A stretch of 64,000 nucleotides of DNA from Streptomyces griseicoloratus (GTDB lineage: Bacteria > Actinomycetota > Actinomycetes > Streptomycetales > Streptomycetaceae). Below are positions 36,931 to 45,813 of the stretch, piece after piece. The translations under genes and the position numbers were made by a program. The notes below the pieces were generated by a model. It searched no databases, was not told the DNA's origin, and was given only the letters and a program-made list of their open reading frames with translations. Location: positions 434,001 through 498,000 of the forward strand of contig NZ_JACVQF010000200.1 in NCBI RefSeq assembly GCF_014534645.1, given 5' to 3'. The first letter of the stretch is position 1; each line of letters starts with the position of its first letter.

Positions 36931-38409
36931 ATGGGACGGGACGTCCCGGCGCTGGTCTTCACCCGCGAGGACCGCCGCCGCTACCGGATCAAGATGCAGG
37001 AGTGTCTCGACGCGTTCGCGCAGATGCTGCGCGAGTCGCGGTTCGAGGCCGAGCGGCCCCAGGTGGGGCTGGAGATCGAGCTGAACCTCGTCGACGGCGC
37101 GGCGGAACCCGCGATGCGCAACAGCGACGTGCTGGAGGCCATCGCCGACCCGGCGTGGTCGACCGAGCTGGGCCGGTTCAACCTGGAGATCAACGTTCCG
37201 CCGCGCCGTCTCACGGCGGGCGGTCCCGACGCCTGGGAGACCGAGATCCGCGCCGCGCTGAACCACGCCGACCAGCGCGCCAGGTCCGTCGGCGCCCATC
37301 TGATCATGATCGGCATCCTTCCCACGCTCAGGCAGCAGGACGTCGGCGAGGCCGCGCTGTCGGAGAACCCGCGCTACCGGCTGCTCAACGACCAGGTCTT
37401 CGCGGCCCGCGGCGAGGATCTGCGCATCGAGGTGGACGGGGTCGACCGGCTGCGCACCTACGCGGACACGATCACGCCGGAGGCCGCGTGCACCAGCACC
37501 CAGTTCCACCTGCAGGTGTCACCGGAGGAGTTCGCCGACTACTGGAACGCCGCCCAGGCGATCGCCGGCGTACAGGTCGGGCTCGCGGCCAACTCGCCGT
37601 TCCTGCTCGGCAAGGAGCTGTGGCACGAGACACGCATCCCCCTCTTCGAGCAGGCGACCGACACCCGTCCGCAGGAGATCAAGGTGCAGGGGGTGCGGCC
37701 CCGGGTGTGGTTCGGCGAGCGGTGGATCAACAGCGTCTTCGACCTCTTCGAGGAGAACCTGCGCTACTTCCCGGCGCTGCTGCCCCTGTGCGACGACCAG
37801 GACCCCGCGGAGACGCTGGACCGCGGCGACATCCCCGAACTCGGCGAGCTGACCCTGCACAACGGCACGATCTACCGGTGGAACCGCCCGGTGTACGCCG
37901 TCGCGCACGACAAGCCCCACGTCAGGGTGGAGAACCGGGTGCTGCCCGCCGGCCCGACCGTCGCCGACACCCTCGCCAACGGCGCCTTCTACTACGGGCT
38001 CACCCGCGCCTTGGTGGAGGAGGACCGCCCGGTGTGGTCGCGGATGTCCTTCTCGGCCGCCCAGGACAACCTGCACGAGGCGGCGCGGCACGGCATCGAG
38101 GCACGGCTGTACTGGCCCGGCATGGGCGAGGTACCGGTGCCCGAGCTGGTCCTGCGGCGCCTGCTGCCGCTCGCGCACCGGGGGCTGGAGCGGTCCGGCA
38201 TGGACGAGGCCTGGCGGGAGCCGCTGCTCGGCATCATCGAGCAGCGGTGCGTCACCGGCCGCAACGGTGCGGTCTGGCAGAAGGAGATGTTCCACCGCCT
38301 GGACGCCTCCACCCGTTCCGGGCGGCACGAGTCGCTGCGCCGGATGACCCAGATGTACATCGACTACATGCACCTCAACGCCCCCGTCCACACCTGGCCG
38401 GTCGACTGA
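36931..38409 (+). CDS. Glutamate-cysteine ligase family protein
   Basis: 492 residues with the GCS2-like ATP-grasp-related fold: VGLEIELNLVDGAAEP near residue 50, RFNLEINVPPR near 88, CTSTQFHLQVSPEEF near 190 and VRVENRVLPAGPT. Such enzymes join glutamate through its gamma-carboxyl to an amine, as in gamma-glutamylcysteine synthesis; the real acceptor here is unknown and ordinary glutathione synthesis is not expected in Streptomyces, which use mycothiol. ATG follows GGGAGGG. Only 61 bp separate it from a glutamine amidotransferase gene, which suggests one pathway. Confidence 0.85.
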   Translation: MGRDVPALVFTREDRRRYRIKMQECLDAFAQMLRESRFEAERPQVGLEIELNLVDGAAEPAMRNSDVLEAIADPAWSTELGRFNLEINVPPRRLTAGGPDAWETEIRAALNHADQRARSVGAHLIMIGILPTLRQQDVGEAALSENPRYRLLNDQVFAARGEDLRIEVDGVDRLRTYADTITPEAACTSTQFHLQVSPEEFADYWNAAQAIAGVQVGLAANSPFLLGKELWHETRIPLFEQATDTRPQEIKVQGVRPRVWFGERWINSVFDLFEENLRYFPALLPLCDDQDPAETLDRGDIPELGELTLHNGTIYRWNRPVYAVAHDKPHVRVENRVLPAGPTVADTLANGAFYYGLTRALVEEDRPVWSRMSFSAAQDNLHEAARHGIEARLYWPGMGEVPVPELVLRRLLPLAHRGLERSGMDEAWREPLLGIIEQRCVTGRNGAVWQKEMFHRLDASTRSGRHESLRRMTQMYIDYMHLNAPVHTWPVD

Positions 38410-38470
38410 CGCCCGGTCCGGGAGGGGAGGTGGCGGCGAGCGGCGGACCGGTGCCGGGAGGCGACGGAAG

Positions 38471-39304
38471 ATGTGCCGATGGCTCGCCTACTCGGGTGCG
38501 CCCGTGCTCCTCGACACCATCCTCTACAAGCCGGAGCACTCGCTGATCGACCAGAGCCTGCACGCCCGCATGGGCGTCGAGACGACGAACGGGGACGGGT
38601 TCGGCGTGGGCTGGTACGGCCCGCACATGCAGACCCCGGCGGTGGTCCGGGAGATCGGTCCGGCCTGGAGCGACCGCAACCTCCGGGAGATCGCGGCCCA
38701 CGTCCGTTCGTCCCTGTTCTTCGCCCACATCCGCGCCTCGACGGGCAGTGCCGTGCAGCAGACGAACTGCCATCCGTTCCGGCACGGCCGCTGGATGTGG
38801 ATGCACAACGGAGCGATCGCCGAGTTCCACCTGAGCCGGCGCGACCTGGCTCTGGCCGTCGACCCGAGTCTGTACGCCTACATCGAGGGATCGACGGACT
38901 CGGAGATGATGTTCTTCCTGGCGCTCACGCTGGGGCTGGAGGACGACCCTCCGCGGGCCGTCGCCCGGATGGCGGCGATGATCGAACGGACCGGTCACGA
39001 CCACGGCGTCGAGTACCCGCTGCAGATGACGGTCGCCGTGACCGACGGGCTGCGGCTGTGGGCCTTCCGCTACTCCAGCCAGGGCGCCTCGCGGTCGCTG
39101 TACTACAGCACGCGGGTGGACACCCTGCGTGCGCTCCACCCGGACCTGGGGTTCCTGAGGGACATGTCCGAGGACACCCGCCTGATCGTGTCCGAGCCCC
39201 TGGGCAGTCTGCCCGGCGCCTGGAACAAGGTCCCGGAGAGCAGCTACGGCGTCGTCCAGCCCGGTGAGGACGTCATGCTCCCCTTCGCACCGCAGGCCGA
39301 CTGA
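38471..39304 (+). CDS. Class II glutamine amidotransferase (YafJ/EgtC-like)
   Basis: 277 residues with the N-terminal nucleophile Cys2 (MCRWLAYSG), NGDGFGVGWYG near 40, HIRASTGSAVQQTNCHPF near 95, WMHNGAIAEF and GSTDSEMMFFL. These are the glutaminase/gamma-glutamyl hydrolase hallmarks of Ntn class II enzymes. EgtC, which removes a gamma-glutamyl group in ergothioneine synthesis, is the nearest studied model. Placed after the gamma-glutamyl ligase gene, it could remove the same group, but this is inference. Confidence 0.88.
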   Translation: MCRWLAYSGAPVLLDTILYKPEHSLIDQSLHARMGVETTNGDGFGVGWYGPHMQTPAVVREIGPAWSDRNLREIAAHVRSSLFFAHIRASTGSAVQQTNCHPFRHGRWMWMHNGAIAEFHLSRRDLALAVDPSLYAYIEGSTDSEMMFFLALTLGLEDDPPRAVARMAAMIERTGHDHGVEYPLQMTVAVTDGLRLWAFRYSSQGASRSLYYSTRVDTLRALHPDLGFLRDMSEDTRLIVSEPLGSLPGAWNKVPESSYGVVQPGEDVMLPFAPQAD

Positions 39305-39411
39305 CCTCGCGGTACGGCGGACGGGGTGCGCGGGCGCCCGCACGGACGTACGGTGGCCCGCATCGGTGACGTGGTGGGTCACCGCCGGCGGGCTCAGCGG
39401 GTGGAGGCGGC

Positions 39412-40215
39412 ATGGCCGGCAAGAAGGCGGCGAAGCTGCCGCGGAAGGTGTACGAGAAGGAACTGCGTAGGCTCCAGACGGAGTTGGCGAGGCTGCAGGA
39501 GTGGGTGCGGGCACAGGACGCGCGCCTGGTCGTCGTCTTCGAGGGCCGGGACGCGGCCGGCAAGGGCGGCACGATCAAGCGGGTCACCGAGCACCTGAAC
39601 CCGCGTGTCGCGCGGATCGCGGCCCTGCCGAAGCCCACCGAGCGCGAACGGACGCAGTGGTACTTCCAGCGGTACGTGCAGCATCTGCCGGCCGCCGGGG
39701 AGATCGTGCTGTTCGACCGCTCCTGGTACAACCGGGCCGGGGTCGAGCATGTGATGGGCTTCTGCACCAAGGAGGAGCACCAGCGGTTCCTGCGCCAGTG
39801 CCCGATCTTCGAGCGGATGCTGGTGGAAGACGGCATCCTGCTGCGCAAGTACTGGTTCTCGGTGAGCGACACCGAACAGCAGGAGCGCTTCCGGCGCCGT
39901 CTGGAGGACCCCCTGCGCCGCTGGAAGCTGTCGCCGATGGACCTGGAGTCGATCACGCGCTGGGAGGCGTACTCGCGGGCCAAGGACGAGATGATGGTGC
40001 ACACGGACATCCCCGAGGCGCCGTGGTACGTGGTGGAGAGCGACGACAAGCGCCGGGCGCGGCTGAACATGATCGCCCATCTGCTGGACTCCGTCCCCTA
40101 CCACCACGTGTCACCGCCGGTCCTGGAGCTTCCCGATCGGCCCGCCTCCACGGGGTACGAGCGCACGCCGCGCGAACTGCAGACCTACGTCCCCGACCAC
40201 GCGGCCGGCCTGTGA
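39412..40215 (+). CDS. ppk2: Polyphosphate kinase 2
   Basis: 267-residue PPK2 that transfers phosphate between polyphosphate and nucleotides, usually making GTP or ATP from the diphosphate. Walker A is GRDAAGKGGTIKRV near residue 45, the lid segment is KPTERERTQWYFQRY, and Walker B is LFDRSWYNRAGVEHVMGF. Single-domain, class I type by length. Polyphosphate use fits energy supply in hypoxia or stationary phase, in line with the neighbouring island. Convergent with a hypothetical gene. Confidence 0.93.
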   Translation: MAGKKAAKLPRKVYEKELRRLQTELARLQEWVRAQDARLVVVFEGRDAAGKGGTIKRVTEHLNPRVARIAALPKPTERERTQWYFQRYVQHLPAAGEIVLFDRSWYNRAGVEHVMGFCTKEEHQRFLRQCPIFERMLVEDGILLRKYWFSVSDTEQQERFRRRLEDPLRRWKLSPMDLESITRWEAYSRAKDEMMVHTDIPEAPWYVVESDDKRRARLNMIAHLLDSVPYHHVSPPVLELPDRPASTGYERTPRELQTYVPDHAAGL

Positions 40216-40226
40216 GGCGGCGGCCG

Positions 40227-40727
40227 TCAGGTGAAGGGGCTGATGGGGCTGCGTGTGCCCGGGCTGTCGGGGCGGGCCGTGTGGTCGGGATGGTTGCGGG
40301 TGCGGCGGGCCTCCTTCAGCTCCGCCTCGTACAGGTGGTCGCGGCCGTCGGCCAGCTCCTGGACCGCCGCGTGCTCCAGGTCCTTGAACGCCTCGTAGTA
40401 CGTCCGGTCGTACGCCTCGACGACCTGGAACGTCCAGTGGCCGGGGATCACGTTGCGGCCCAGGATCTCCCTCTCCACACGGTCCGCCCACGCCTGGTGC
40501 CCCGCCCTGCGCAGCAGTGCCACCGTACGGTCCAGTTCCAGGTCGGCCGTGCCGGTCAGCTGGTGGAAGGAGTACAGGTGCCCGCGGGCCCGCTCGGTCG
40601 TCTCCAGCGCCTTCGACAAGGACCCGAGCGCTTCCACCGTCAGGTCGCTGACACCCTCGGGACGCCGGTACGGGTCTTCCCTGCCGTCCTCCCCCGGTTT
40701 CTTTCCCTCTCCAGGGCTCTTCGCCAT
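40227..40727 (-). CDS. Conserved hypothetical protein
   Basis: 166 residues. Basic N-terminus (AKSPGEGKKPGEDG), then a helical core: LTVEALGSLSKALETTERARGHLYSFHQLTGTADLELD in pieces, ILGRNVIPGHWTFQVVEAYD, and a polar tail. The pattern TYYEAFKDLEHAAVQELADG is distinctive but I cannot assign a function. ATG at 40727 has GGGAG nine bases upstream; an upstream start at 40766 is possible. Convergent with ppk2, 11 bp between stops. Confidence 0.7.
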   Translation of the reverse strand: MAKSPGEGKKPGEDGREDPYRRPEGVSDLTVEALGSLSKALETTERARGHLYSFHQLTGTADLELDRTVALLRRAGHQAWADRVEREILGRNVIPGHWTFQVVEAYDRTYYEAFKDLEHAAVQELADGRDHLYEAELKEARRTRNHPDHTARPDSPGTRSPISPFT

Positions 40728-40855
40728 CTCGGCACTCCCTCGCACACGAGCGGTGGCATCCGGCATGCTGCTCCCTACAGCCTGAGGGTCGTGCGGCCAC
40801 TTCGCAGCTCAAGGTCCGGGCGGGCATCGCCACGGGTGAGAGGAATACGCTTGTC

Positions 40856-41395
40856 GTGTCTCGGCCACTGCTCTACCTCGACGTCGACGGCCCGCTCAAT
40901 CCCTACGCGGCGCAGCCGCAGCGGCGTCCCGAGGGGTACTCCACCCACCGGATGAAGCCCGAGGGATGGGTGGCCCAGCATCCGGGGACACCACGGGCGT
41001 ACGTGAAGCCGCTGCGTGTCTGGCTGAACCCGGAGCACGGCCGCAGGCTGCGGAGTCTGGGCGAGCTGTACGACCTGGTGTGGGCCACCACGTGGGGGCG
41101 GGAGGCGAACCTCTTCATCGCGCCGGTCCTCGGCCTTCCGGAACTGCCCGTCGTCACGTGGCCGGCGCCATGGGGCACGGAGCCGGACGGCACCTTCTGG
41201 AAGACCCGCGGTCTCGTGGAGCACGCCGACGGCCGTCCCTTCGCCTGGGTCGACGACGAGATCGGCCCTGCCGACCGGGCCTTCGTGGCGGCGCACCACG
41301 ACGGTGCGGCGCTCCTGCACCGCGTCGACCCGCGGCTGGGTCTGCGCGACGGCGACTTCGGGGTCCTCGAGGCGTTCGCCCGCGCGATCGTGTGA
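40856..41395 (+). CDS. HAD-like hydrolase family protein
   Basis: 179 residues. The N-terminal LLYLDVDGPLNPYA is a HAD motif I with both Asp residues; WATTWGREAN fits motif II with Thr in place of Ser/Thr; WVDDEIGPADRAF fits the acidic motif IV. No cap domain is apparent. Members are annotated as uncharacterised HAD phosphatases in Streptomyces. GTG start. Substrate unknown. Confidence 0.78.
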   Translation: MSRPLLYLDVDGPLNPYAAQPQRRPEGYSTHRMKPEGWVAQHPGTPRAYVKPLRVWLNPEHGRRLRSLGELYDLVWATTWGREANLFIAPVLGLPELPVVTWPAPWGTEPDGTFWKTRGLVEHADGRPFAWVDDEIGPADRAFVAAHHDGAALLHRVDPRLGLRDGDFGVLEAFARAIV

Positions 41396-41508
41396 CACCG
41401 GTCCCCCGGGCGGCCGTGCGCACCCGACCTCATCGGGCACAGGATGTCGGGTCCGGCAGGGTGTGCGGTGCCTAGCGTGGTGATCGCAGATAAGGAAGGG
41501 GACCTGGC

Positions 41509-42384
41509 GTGCTGGAGCGGCTCAACCAGACCATGGAGTACATCGAGCGCCATCTCGACCGGTCCATCGACGTGGCAGGGCTGGCGCGTCTCGCGGCGAC
41601 CTCCGAGTACCACCTGCGCCGGATGTTCTCCGCGCTCGCGGGCATCCCGCTGTCGGAGTACATCCGGCGCCGGCGTCTGACCGTCGCCGGCGCGGAGGTG
41701 CTCGCCGGGGACGTTCCGCTGCTGGACATCGCGGTGCGCTACGGGTACGGCTCGGGCGAGGCGTTCGCCCGTGCGTTCCGCGCCATGCACGGTGTCGGGC
41801 CGGGCGAGGCCCGGCGTACCGGCGCCGCGCTCGTCTCCCAGCCACGGCTGACCTTCCGCCTCACCCTCGAAGGGAGCAGCAGCATGCGATACCGCGTAGT
41901 GGACAGGCCGGCCTTCACCGTCGCCGGCTTCAAGGCCCGGGTGCCACTGGTGCATTCGGGGCCGAACCAGGCGATCATCGACTTCGTGCGCGGGATCGGG
42001 CCGCAGGAGGCCGAACGCCTGGAGGAGCTGTCGGATCTGGAGCCGCGGGGCGTCGTCGCTGTCTGCGACGACCTGGACCCGAGCCGCGCCGAGGGAACCG
42101 AACTCGACTACTACCACGGGGTGATCACGTCGATGGCCGCACCGGACGGCCTGTCGGTCCTGCCCGTCCCGGCCGGGACCTGGGCCGTGTTCACCACCTC
42201 GGGACCGGCTCCGCAGGCCATCCAGAACCTGTGGCGGGACGTGTTCACGGAGTGGTTCCCGTCCAACCCGTACCGCAGCCGGCCCGGCCCCGAGATCCTG
42301 CGCAGCCGTCTGTCGGCGGACGGGACCGAGGCCGACGCCGAACTGTGGCTGCCGGTGGAACGGGAGCAGGGCACGTCACGCTGA
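41509..42384 (+). CDS. AraC-family regulator with GyrI-like effector domain
   Basis: 291 residues. Two HTHs at the N-terminus (about 8-105: HLDRSIDVAGLARLAATSEYHLRRMF, and LLDIAVRYGYGSGEAFARAFRAMHGVGP), then a GyrI-like small-molecule-binding domain (about 125-290: VVDRPAFTVAGFKARVPL, VPAGTWAVF, WLPVE). This is the Rob/SoxS-with-GyrI arrangement typical of drug- or stress-responsive regulators. GTG start after a GGAAGGGG stretch. Single gene; targets unknown. Confidence 0.9.
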   Translation: MLERLNQTMEYIERHLDRSIDVAGLARLAATSEYHLRRMFSALAGIPLSEYIRRRRLTVAGAEVLAGDVPLLDIAVRYGYGSGEAFARAFRAMHGVGPGEARRTGAALVSQPRLTFRLTLEGSSSMRYRVVDRPAFTVAGFKARVPLVHSGPNQAIIDFVRGIGPQEAERLEELSDLEPRGVVAVCDDLDPSRAEGTELDYYHGVITSMAAPDGLSVLPVPAGTWAVFTTSGPAPQAIQNLWRDVFTEWFPSNPYRSRPGPEILRSRLSADGTEADAELWLPVEREQGTSR

Positions 42385-42513
42385 GGTGCGCCGCACCGTG
42401 GGAGCGCTTCGGTTTCCGGTCCACCGGTCAAGTGGCCGAACAGGTGCGCTACATTTTGCATCGCCTTGACCGCGATCACCCACGATCCCTCACGCTACGG
42501 AGCCGGCTACCCC

Positions 42514-42936
42514 ATGAGCGACATCGTCAACGGACTCGGCCGGGCCACCGCCTACGGCGCCCTGGGCCTGGTCCTGCTGGTCCTCGGCATCGTCCTGGTC
42601 GACGTGCTGACGCCCGGCAAGCTCGGCCGGCAGATCTGGGAGCAGCGCAATCGCAATGCCGCCGTGCTGCTCAGCTCGGCGCTGCTCGGTATCGGCGGCA
42701 TCGTGTTCACCTCGATCTGGACGACGTACGAGGACTTCGGCAAGGGACTGGTGTCGACGGCGGCCTTCGGTGTGCTGGGGCTGGTGATGATGGCCGTGGC
42801 GTTCCTGGTGGTCGACCTGATCACGCCGGGGCGCCTGGGCGCGACGCTGGTCGACCCGGAGCCTCACCCGGCGGTCTGGGTGACCGCGTCGTGCAACCTG
42901 GCCGTGGCCGCCGTCGTGTCGGCGTCCATCGCCTGA
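42514..42936 (+). CDS. DUF350 membrane protein
   Basis: 140 residues, four hydrophobic segments in two repeats: GALGLVLLVLGIVLVDVLTPGKLG and AAFGVLGLVMMAVAFLVVDLITPGRLG. The duplicated 'VDxLTPGxLG' pattern is the DUF350 signature. Proteins of this family occur with redox or envelope stress genes; no activity is established. ATG chosen as the only start before the first membrane segment. Confidence 0.88.
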   Translation: MSDIVNGLGRATAYGALGLVLLVLGIVLVDVLTPGKLGRQIWEQRNRNAAVLLSSALLGIGGIVFTSIWTTYEDFGKGLVSTAAFGVLGLVMMAVAFLVVDLITPGRLGATLVDPEPHPAVWVTASCNLAVAAVVSASIA

Positions 42937-42988
42937 CCCGGCCCCGAAGCAGCGCCGCCGACCGAGTCCTCGTACGCCTGACTGGGCG

Positions 42989-43420
42989 TCAGGCCCCCGT
43001 GTCGGCGGCCAGGTAGGCGCTCAGGCCGTCGAGCAGCATGTTGCTGCCCTGCTCCGCCAGGTCGCGTTCCTCCGCGCTGTCACAGGTCTGGCGGAGCACG
43101 ATCCGCGTGCGTCCGGCGTCCGGCTCGTCGAGTTCCATGGTCATGACGGCGGGCGAGGTCCGGCCCGGTACGTCCATGCCCGTGACCAGGAGACGGTTCT
43201 CGGTGACGTCGAGGTAGGAGCCCGTGAGCGGGAACTGCCCGCCGTCGGGGGTGACCATCGTGGACTTCCACGCTCCGCCCGGCCGCACGTCCATCTCGAC
43301 CGAACCGGCGGCGGCGTGAGCCCACTGCTCGTACTGCTCGGGGGTGGTCCACGCCTGCCACACCCTGACCGCGGGGACGTCCAGCGTGCGGGTGAGTGTG
43401 TAGGAGTAGCCGTCGCTCAT
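42989..43420 (-). CDS. SRPBCC/AHSA1-type domain protein
   Basis: 143 residues: LTRTLDVPAVRVWQAWTTPEQYEQW at the N-terminus in two adjacent pieces, DVRPGGAWKSTMVTPDGG and a C-terminal helix ending LDGLSAYLAAD, which is the START-like hydrophobic-pocket fold of the AHSA1/DUF1801 group. Such proteins bind small hydrophobic ligands; often paired with ArsR regulators, not seen here. ATG with GGAG upstream. Divergent from the sulfur operon. Confidence 0.88.
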   Translation of the reverse strand: MSDGYSYTLTRTLDVPAVRVWQAWTTPEQYEQWAHAAAGSVEMDVRPGGAWKSTMVTPDGGQFPLTGSYLDVTENRLLVTGMDVPGRTSPAVMTMELDEPDAGRTRIVLRQTCDSAEERDLAEQGSNMLLDGLSAYLAADTGA

Positions 43421-43692
43421 GTTCCTGCTCCTCGTGTCCGTAGGTAGGCGGTTGGTCGTCAAGGTAGACGGCCGCGCGTGCGGAAGCTCATCGGTCTGCC
43501 GAACTCTTCCGCCGGCGGGTGCGGCGCGCCACAGCGGGACCATCGGCGCCCGGCCCGCCGGACGGTGACTCGGCCGCCAGGGCGGCGGTTTGTTGCGGAA
43601 ACATGGCGCACCGACGAAGGTGTCGTTGCACTGGCCCGTCGGCCGACTCCATTGCCTTGACCGGTATTTGACGCATGGATAGCGTCCACGGC

Positions 43693-43767
43693 ATGCCCGA
43701 GACCCGGCGGTTCCGAAAGAGGCGAGCCATCGATCTGATGCGCGTCGCCACCGCGGTGTGTCGCTGA
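43693..43767 (+). CDS. 24-residue leader peptide of the sulfur operon (Cys-Arg end)
   Basis: A tiny frame in the 460-bp gap before the sulfonate ABC genes encodes a basic peptide ending RAIDLMRVATAVCR. An internal ATG at 43738 could give just MRVATAVCR. Short peptides ending in this way, with Cys codon(s) just before the stop, precede many sulfur and cysteine genes in actinobacteria and are thought to act as cysteine-responsive attenuators. Start choice is uncertain; there is no clear ribosome site before the longer start. Confidence 0.62.
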   Translation: MPETRRFRKRRAIDLMRVATAVCR

Positions 43768-43882
43768 ACTCCACCGCTCCACTGCCCGTCCCGCCCTGTT
43801 TCCGTGTCATGCGATCCGGCACGCCGCACTTTTCTCCTGGGCGAATTCCCTCTTGGCGAAAGCTATTCCTGTGAAGGCCGTC

Positions 43883-44959
43883 ATGACCTCCCGCACACGC
43901 ATATCCGGATTCCGGCGTCCGACCTTCCCGGCCGTCGCATTGACCGTCTCGTTGGCCCTGACCTCCTGTGTGGACACGGCGCAGTCCACCGCGAGCAAGG
44001 ACGTCTCCGGCGAGAAGATCCCCGCCGCGGTCTCCCCCGACACCACCCTCACGGTCGGCGCACCGGACCTCAAGGTCGCCCTGGAACTGTCGGGGCAGAC
44101 CGACAAGCTGCCCTTCAAGGTGAAGTGGGCCAACATCAGCGGCGGCCCCCAGTGCTCGGAGGCTTTCCGGGCCGATGCCCTGGACATCTGCTCCGCCGCC
44201 GAGATCCCGTCCATCAACGCCCACTGGACGGGACTCGACACCAAACTGGTGGCGGCGAAGTTCCGCGAGGATCCGCTGAAGAACCCGATCTACGAACTGG
44301 GCATCGCTCCCGGCGCCGGCATCCGCACCCTCGCGGACCTGCGCGGAAAGAAGATCGCCTACAGCCCGGGGCAGGCCCAGGGCGCTCTGGTCCTGCGCAT
44401 CCTGGACAAGGCCGGACTCACCCAGCAGGACGTCGAACTGGTCGAACTCGCCAGTACCGGCGACGTCTATCCCACGGCGCTCGGCAATCACCAGGTGGAC
44501 GCCGCCCCCATCGCGGACGTCAATATCAAGCGCTATCTGACGAAGTACGGAAAGGAAGGCGCCACCACCGTCAAGCACGGCCTCCGGGACGACCCCGCCC
44601 ACCTGTGGGCGCTCACCGAGTCGGTCGGCGACCCCCAGAAGTCCGCCGCGATCAGGGAACTCGTCAAGTTCTGGGCGCGGGCGCAGATCTGGATCGACAA
44701 ACATCCGCAGGAATGGGTGGCGGGCTACTACGTCGAGGATCAGGGACTGAGCCGCGAGGACGGCGAGTACCTGGTCCGGCGGGCCGGTCACCCGGACATC
44801 CCCGCGGACTGGACCGAAGCCATCCGCCGCCAGCAGCAGACCATCGACCTGCTGGCGAAGGAGCAGGACCGCGAGCCCTTCGAGGCGGACCTGCTCTTCG
44901 ACCGCCGCTACGAACCGGTGGCCGCCGCGGCCATCGCCGGCGAAGGGACGTCATCATGA
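43883..44959 (+). CDS. Sulfonate-type ABC transporter substrate-binding lipoprotein
   Basis: 358 residues. Signal peptide with Arg-rich start (MTSRTRISGFRR) and lipobox LTSC, so lipid-anchored outside the membrane. The mature part is a type II periplasmic-binding fold of the SsuA/TauA/NrtA group: GAPDLKVALELSG, SAAEIPSINAHWTG, LRGKKIAYSPGQAQGALVLR. Cargo is likely a sulfonate or similar organosulfur compound given the leader peptide and the downstream monooxygenase. ATG at 43883 has GAAGG five bases before; an earlier TTG frame start is less likely. Confidence 0.88.
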   Translation: MTSRTRISGFRRPTFPAVALTVSLALTSCVDTAQSTASKDVSGEKIPAAVSPDTTLTVGAPDLKVALELSGQTDKLPFKVKWANISGGPQCSEAFRADALDICSAAEIPSINAHWTGLDTKLVAAKFREDPLKNPIYELGIAPGAGIRTLADLRGKKIAYSPGQAQGALVLRILDKAGLTQQDVELVELASTGDVYPTALGNHQVDAAPIADVNIKRYLTKYGKEGATTVKHGLRDDPAHLWALTESVGDPQKSAAIRELVKFWARAQIWIDKHPQEWVAGYYVEDQGLSREDGEYLVRRAGHPDIPADWTEAIRRQQQTIDLLAKEQDREPFEADLLFDRRYEPVAAAAIAGEGTSS

Positions 44960-45813
44960 GCACCACCGCCCTGGACGAGCAGGCGCCACCGGCGGTCGGG
45001 GCACCGGCGGCGCCGGTCCGGCCGCGCCGCCCGGGCCGCAAGCGGCTCGGCCCCGGCAGGCCCGTGCCGTACGGCTGGGCGATCGGCCCGCTGCTGCTCC
45101 TCGCGCTCTGGGCGGCGGGCTCCGGCCTCGGCCTCGTCGACGCGCGCAGTCTGCCCGCCCCGTGGACCATCGCCGGCACCGCCGGGGACCTGATCGACAA
45201 CGGCAAGCTGCAGTCCCACCTGGCCACCTCCGCCCAACGCGCCCTGCTCGGCCTGCTGTTCGGCGTCGCGGCCGGACTGGTCCTCGCGCTGGTCTCCGGG
45301 CTGAGCCGGCTCGGCGAGGCGGTGATCGACGGTCCCGTGCAGATCAAGCGGGCCATCCCGTCGCTGGCGCTGATACCGCTGCTGATCCTCTGGTTCGGCA
45401 TCGGCGAGACGATGAAGGTCGTCACGATCGCCCTCGGCGTCTTCGTACCGGTGTACATCCACACGCACAACGGGCTGCGCACCATCGACAACCGCTACGC
45501 CGAACTCGCCGAGACCGTGCGGCTCGGCCGGCTCGCCTTCGTCAGGCACGTCGTGCTGCCCGGCGCCCTGCCCGGCTTCCTGCTCGGCATGCGCTTCGCG
45601 GTGACCGCCGCCTGGCTCGCGCTGGTCGTGGTCGAGCAGGTCAACGCCACCAGCGGCATCGGCTACATGATGGAGCTCGCGCGGACGTACGGGCAGACCG
45701 ACGTCATCATCGTCGGCCTCGTCGTGTACGGACTGCTCGGCCTCGTCTCCGACGCCCTCGTACGCCTCGTGGAGAGGAGGACCCTGACATGGCGGCGCAC
45801 ACTGGCGGGCTGA
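44956..45813 (+). CDS. ABC transporter permease (SsuC/TauC type)
   Basis: 285 residues, about six membrane segments. The coupling EAA-type loop is ELAETVRLGRLAFVRHVVLPGALPG near residue 185. Disordered Pro/Arg-rich N-terminus of about 35 residues. ATG overlaps the lipoprotein stop (ATGA), so translation is coupled. Forms the membrane channel of the sulfonate-type importer with the next gene's ATPase. Confidence 0.92.
   Translation: MSTTALDEQAPPAVGAPAAPVRPRRPGRKRLGPGRPVPYGWAIGPLLLLALWAAGSGLGLVDARSLPAPWTIAGTAGDLIDNGKLQSHLATSAQRALLGLLFGVAAGLVLALVSGLSRLGEAVIDGPVQIKRAIPSLALIPLLILWFGIGETMKVVTIALGVFVPVYIHTHNGLRTIDNRYAELAETVRLGRLAFVRHVVLPGALPGFLLGMRFAVTAAWLALVVVEQVNATSGIGYMMELARTYGQTDVIIVGLVVYGLLGLVSDALVRLVERRTLTWRRTLAG

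Noticed and set aside
36931-39304. Ergothioneine operon
   Set aside because: Ligase and amidotransferase resemble EgtA and EgtC in role only; there is no EgtB, EgtD or EgtE gene nearby and the ligase is of a different subgroup.
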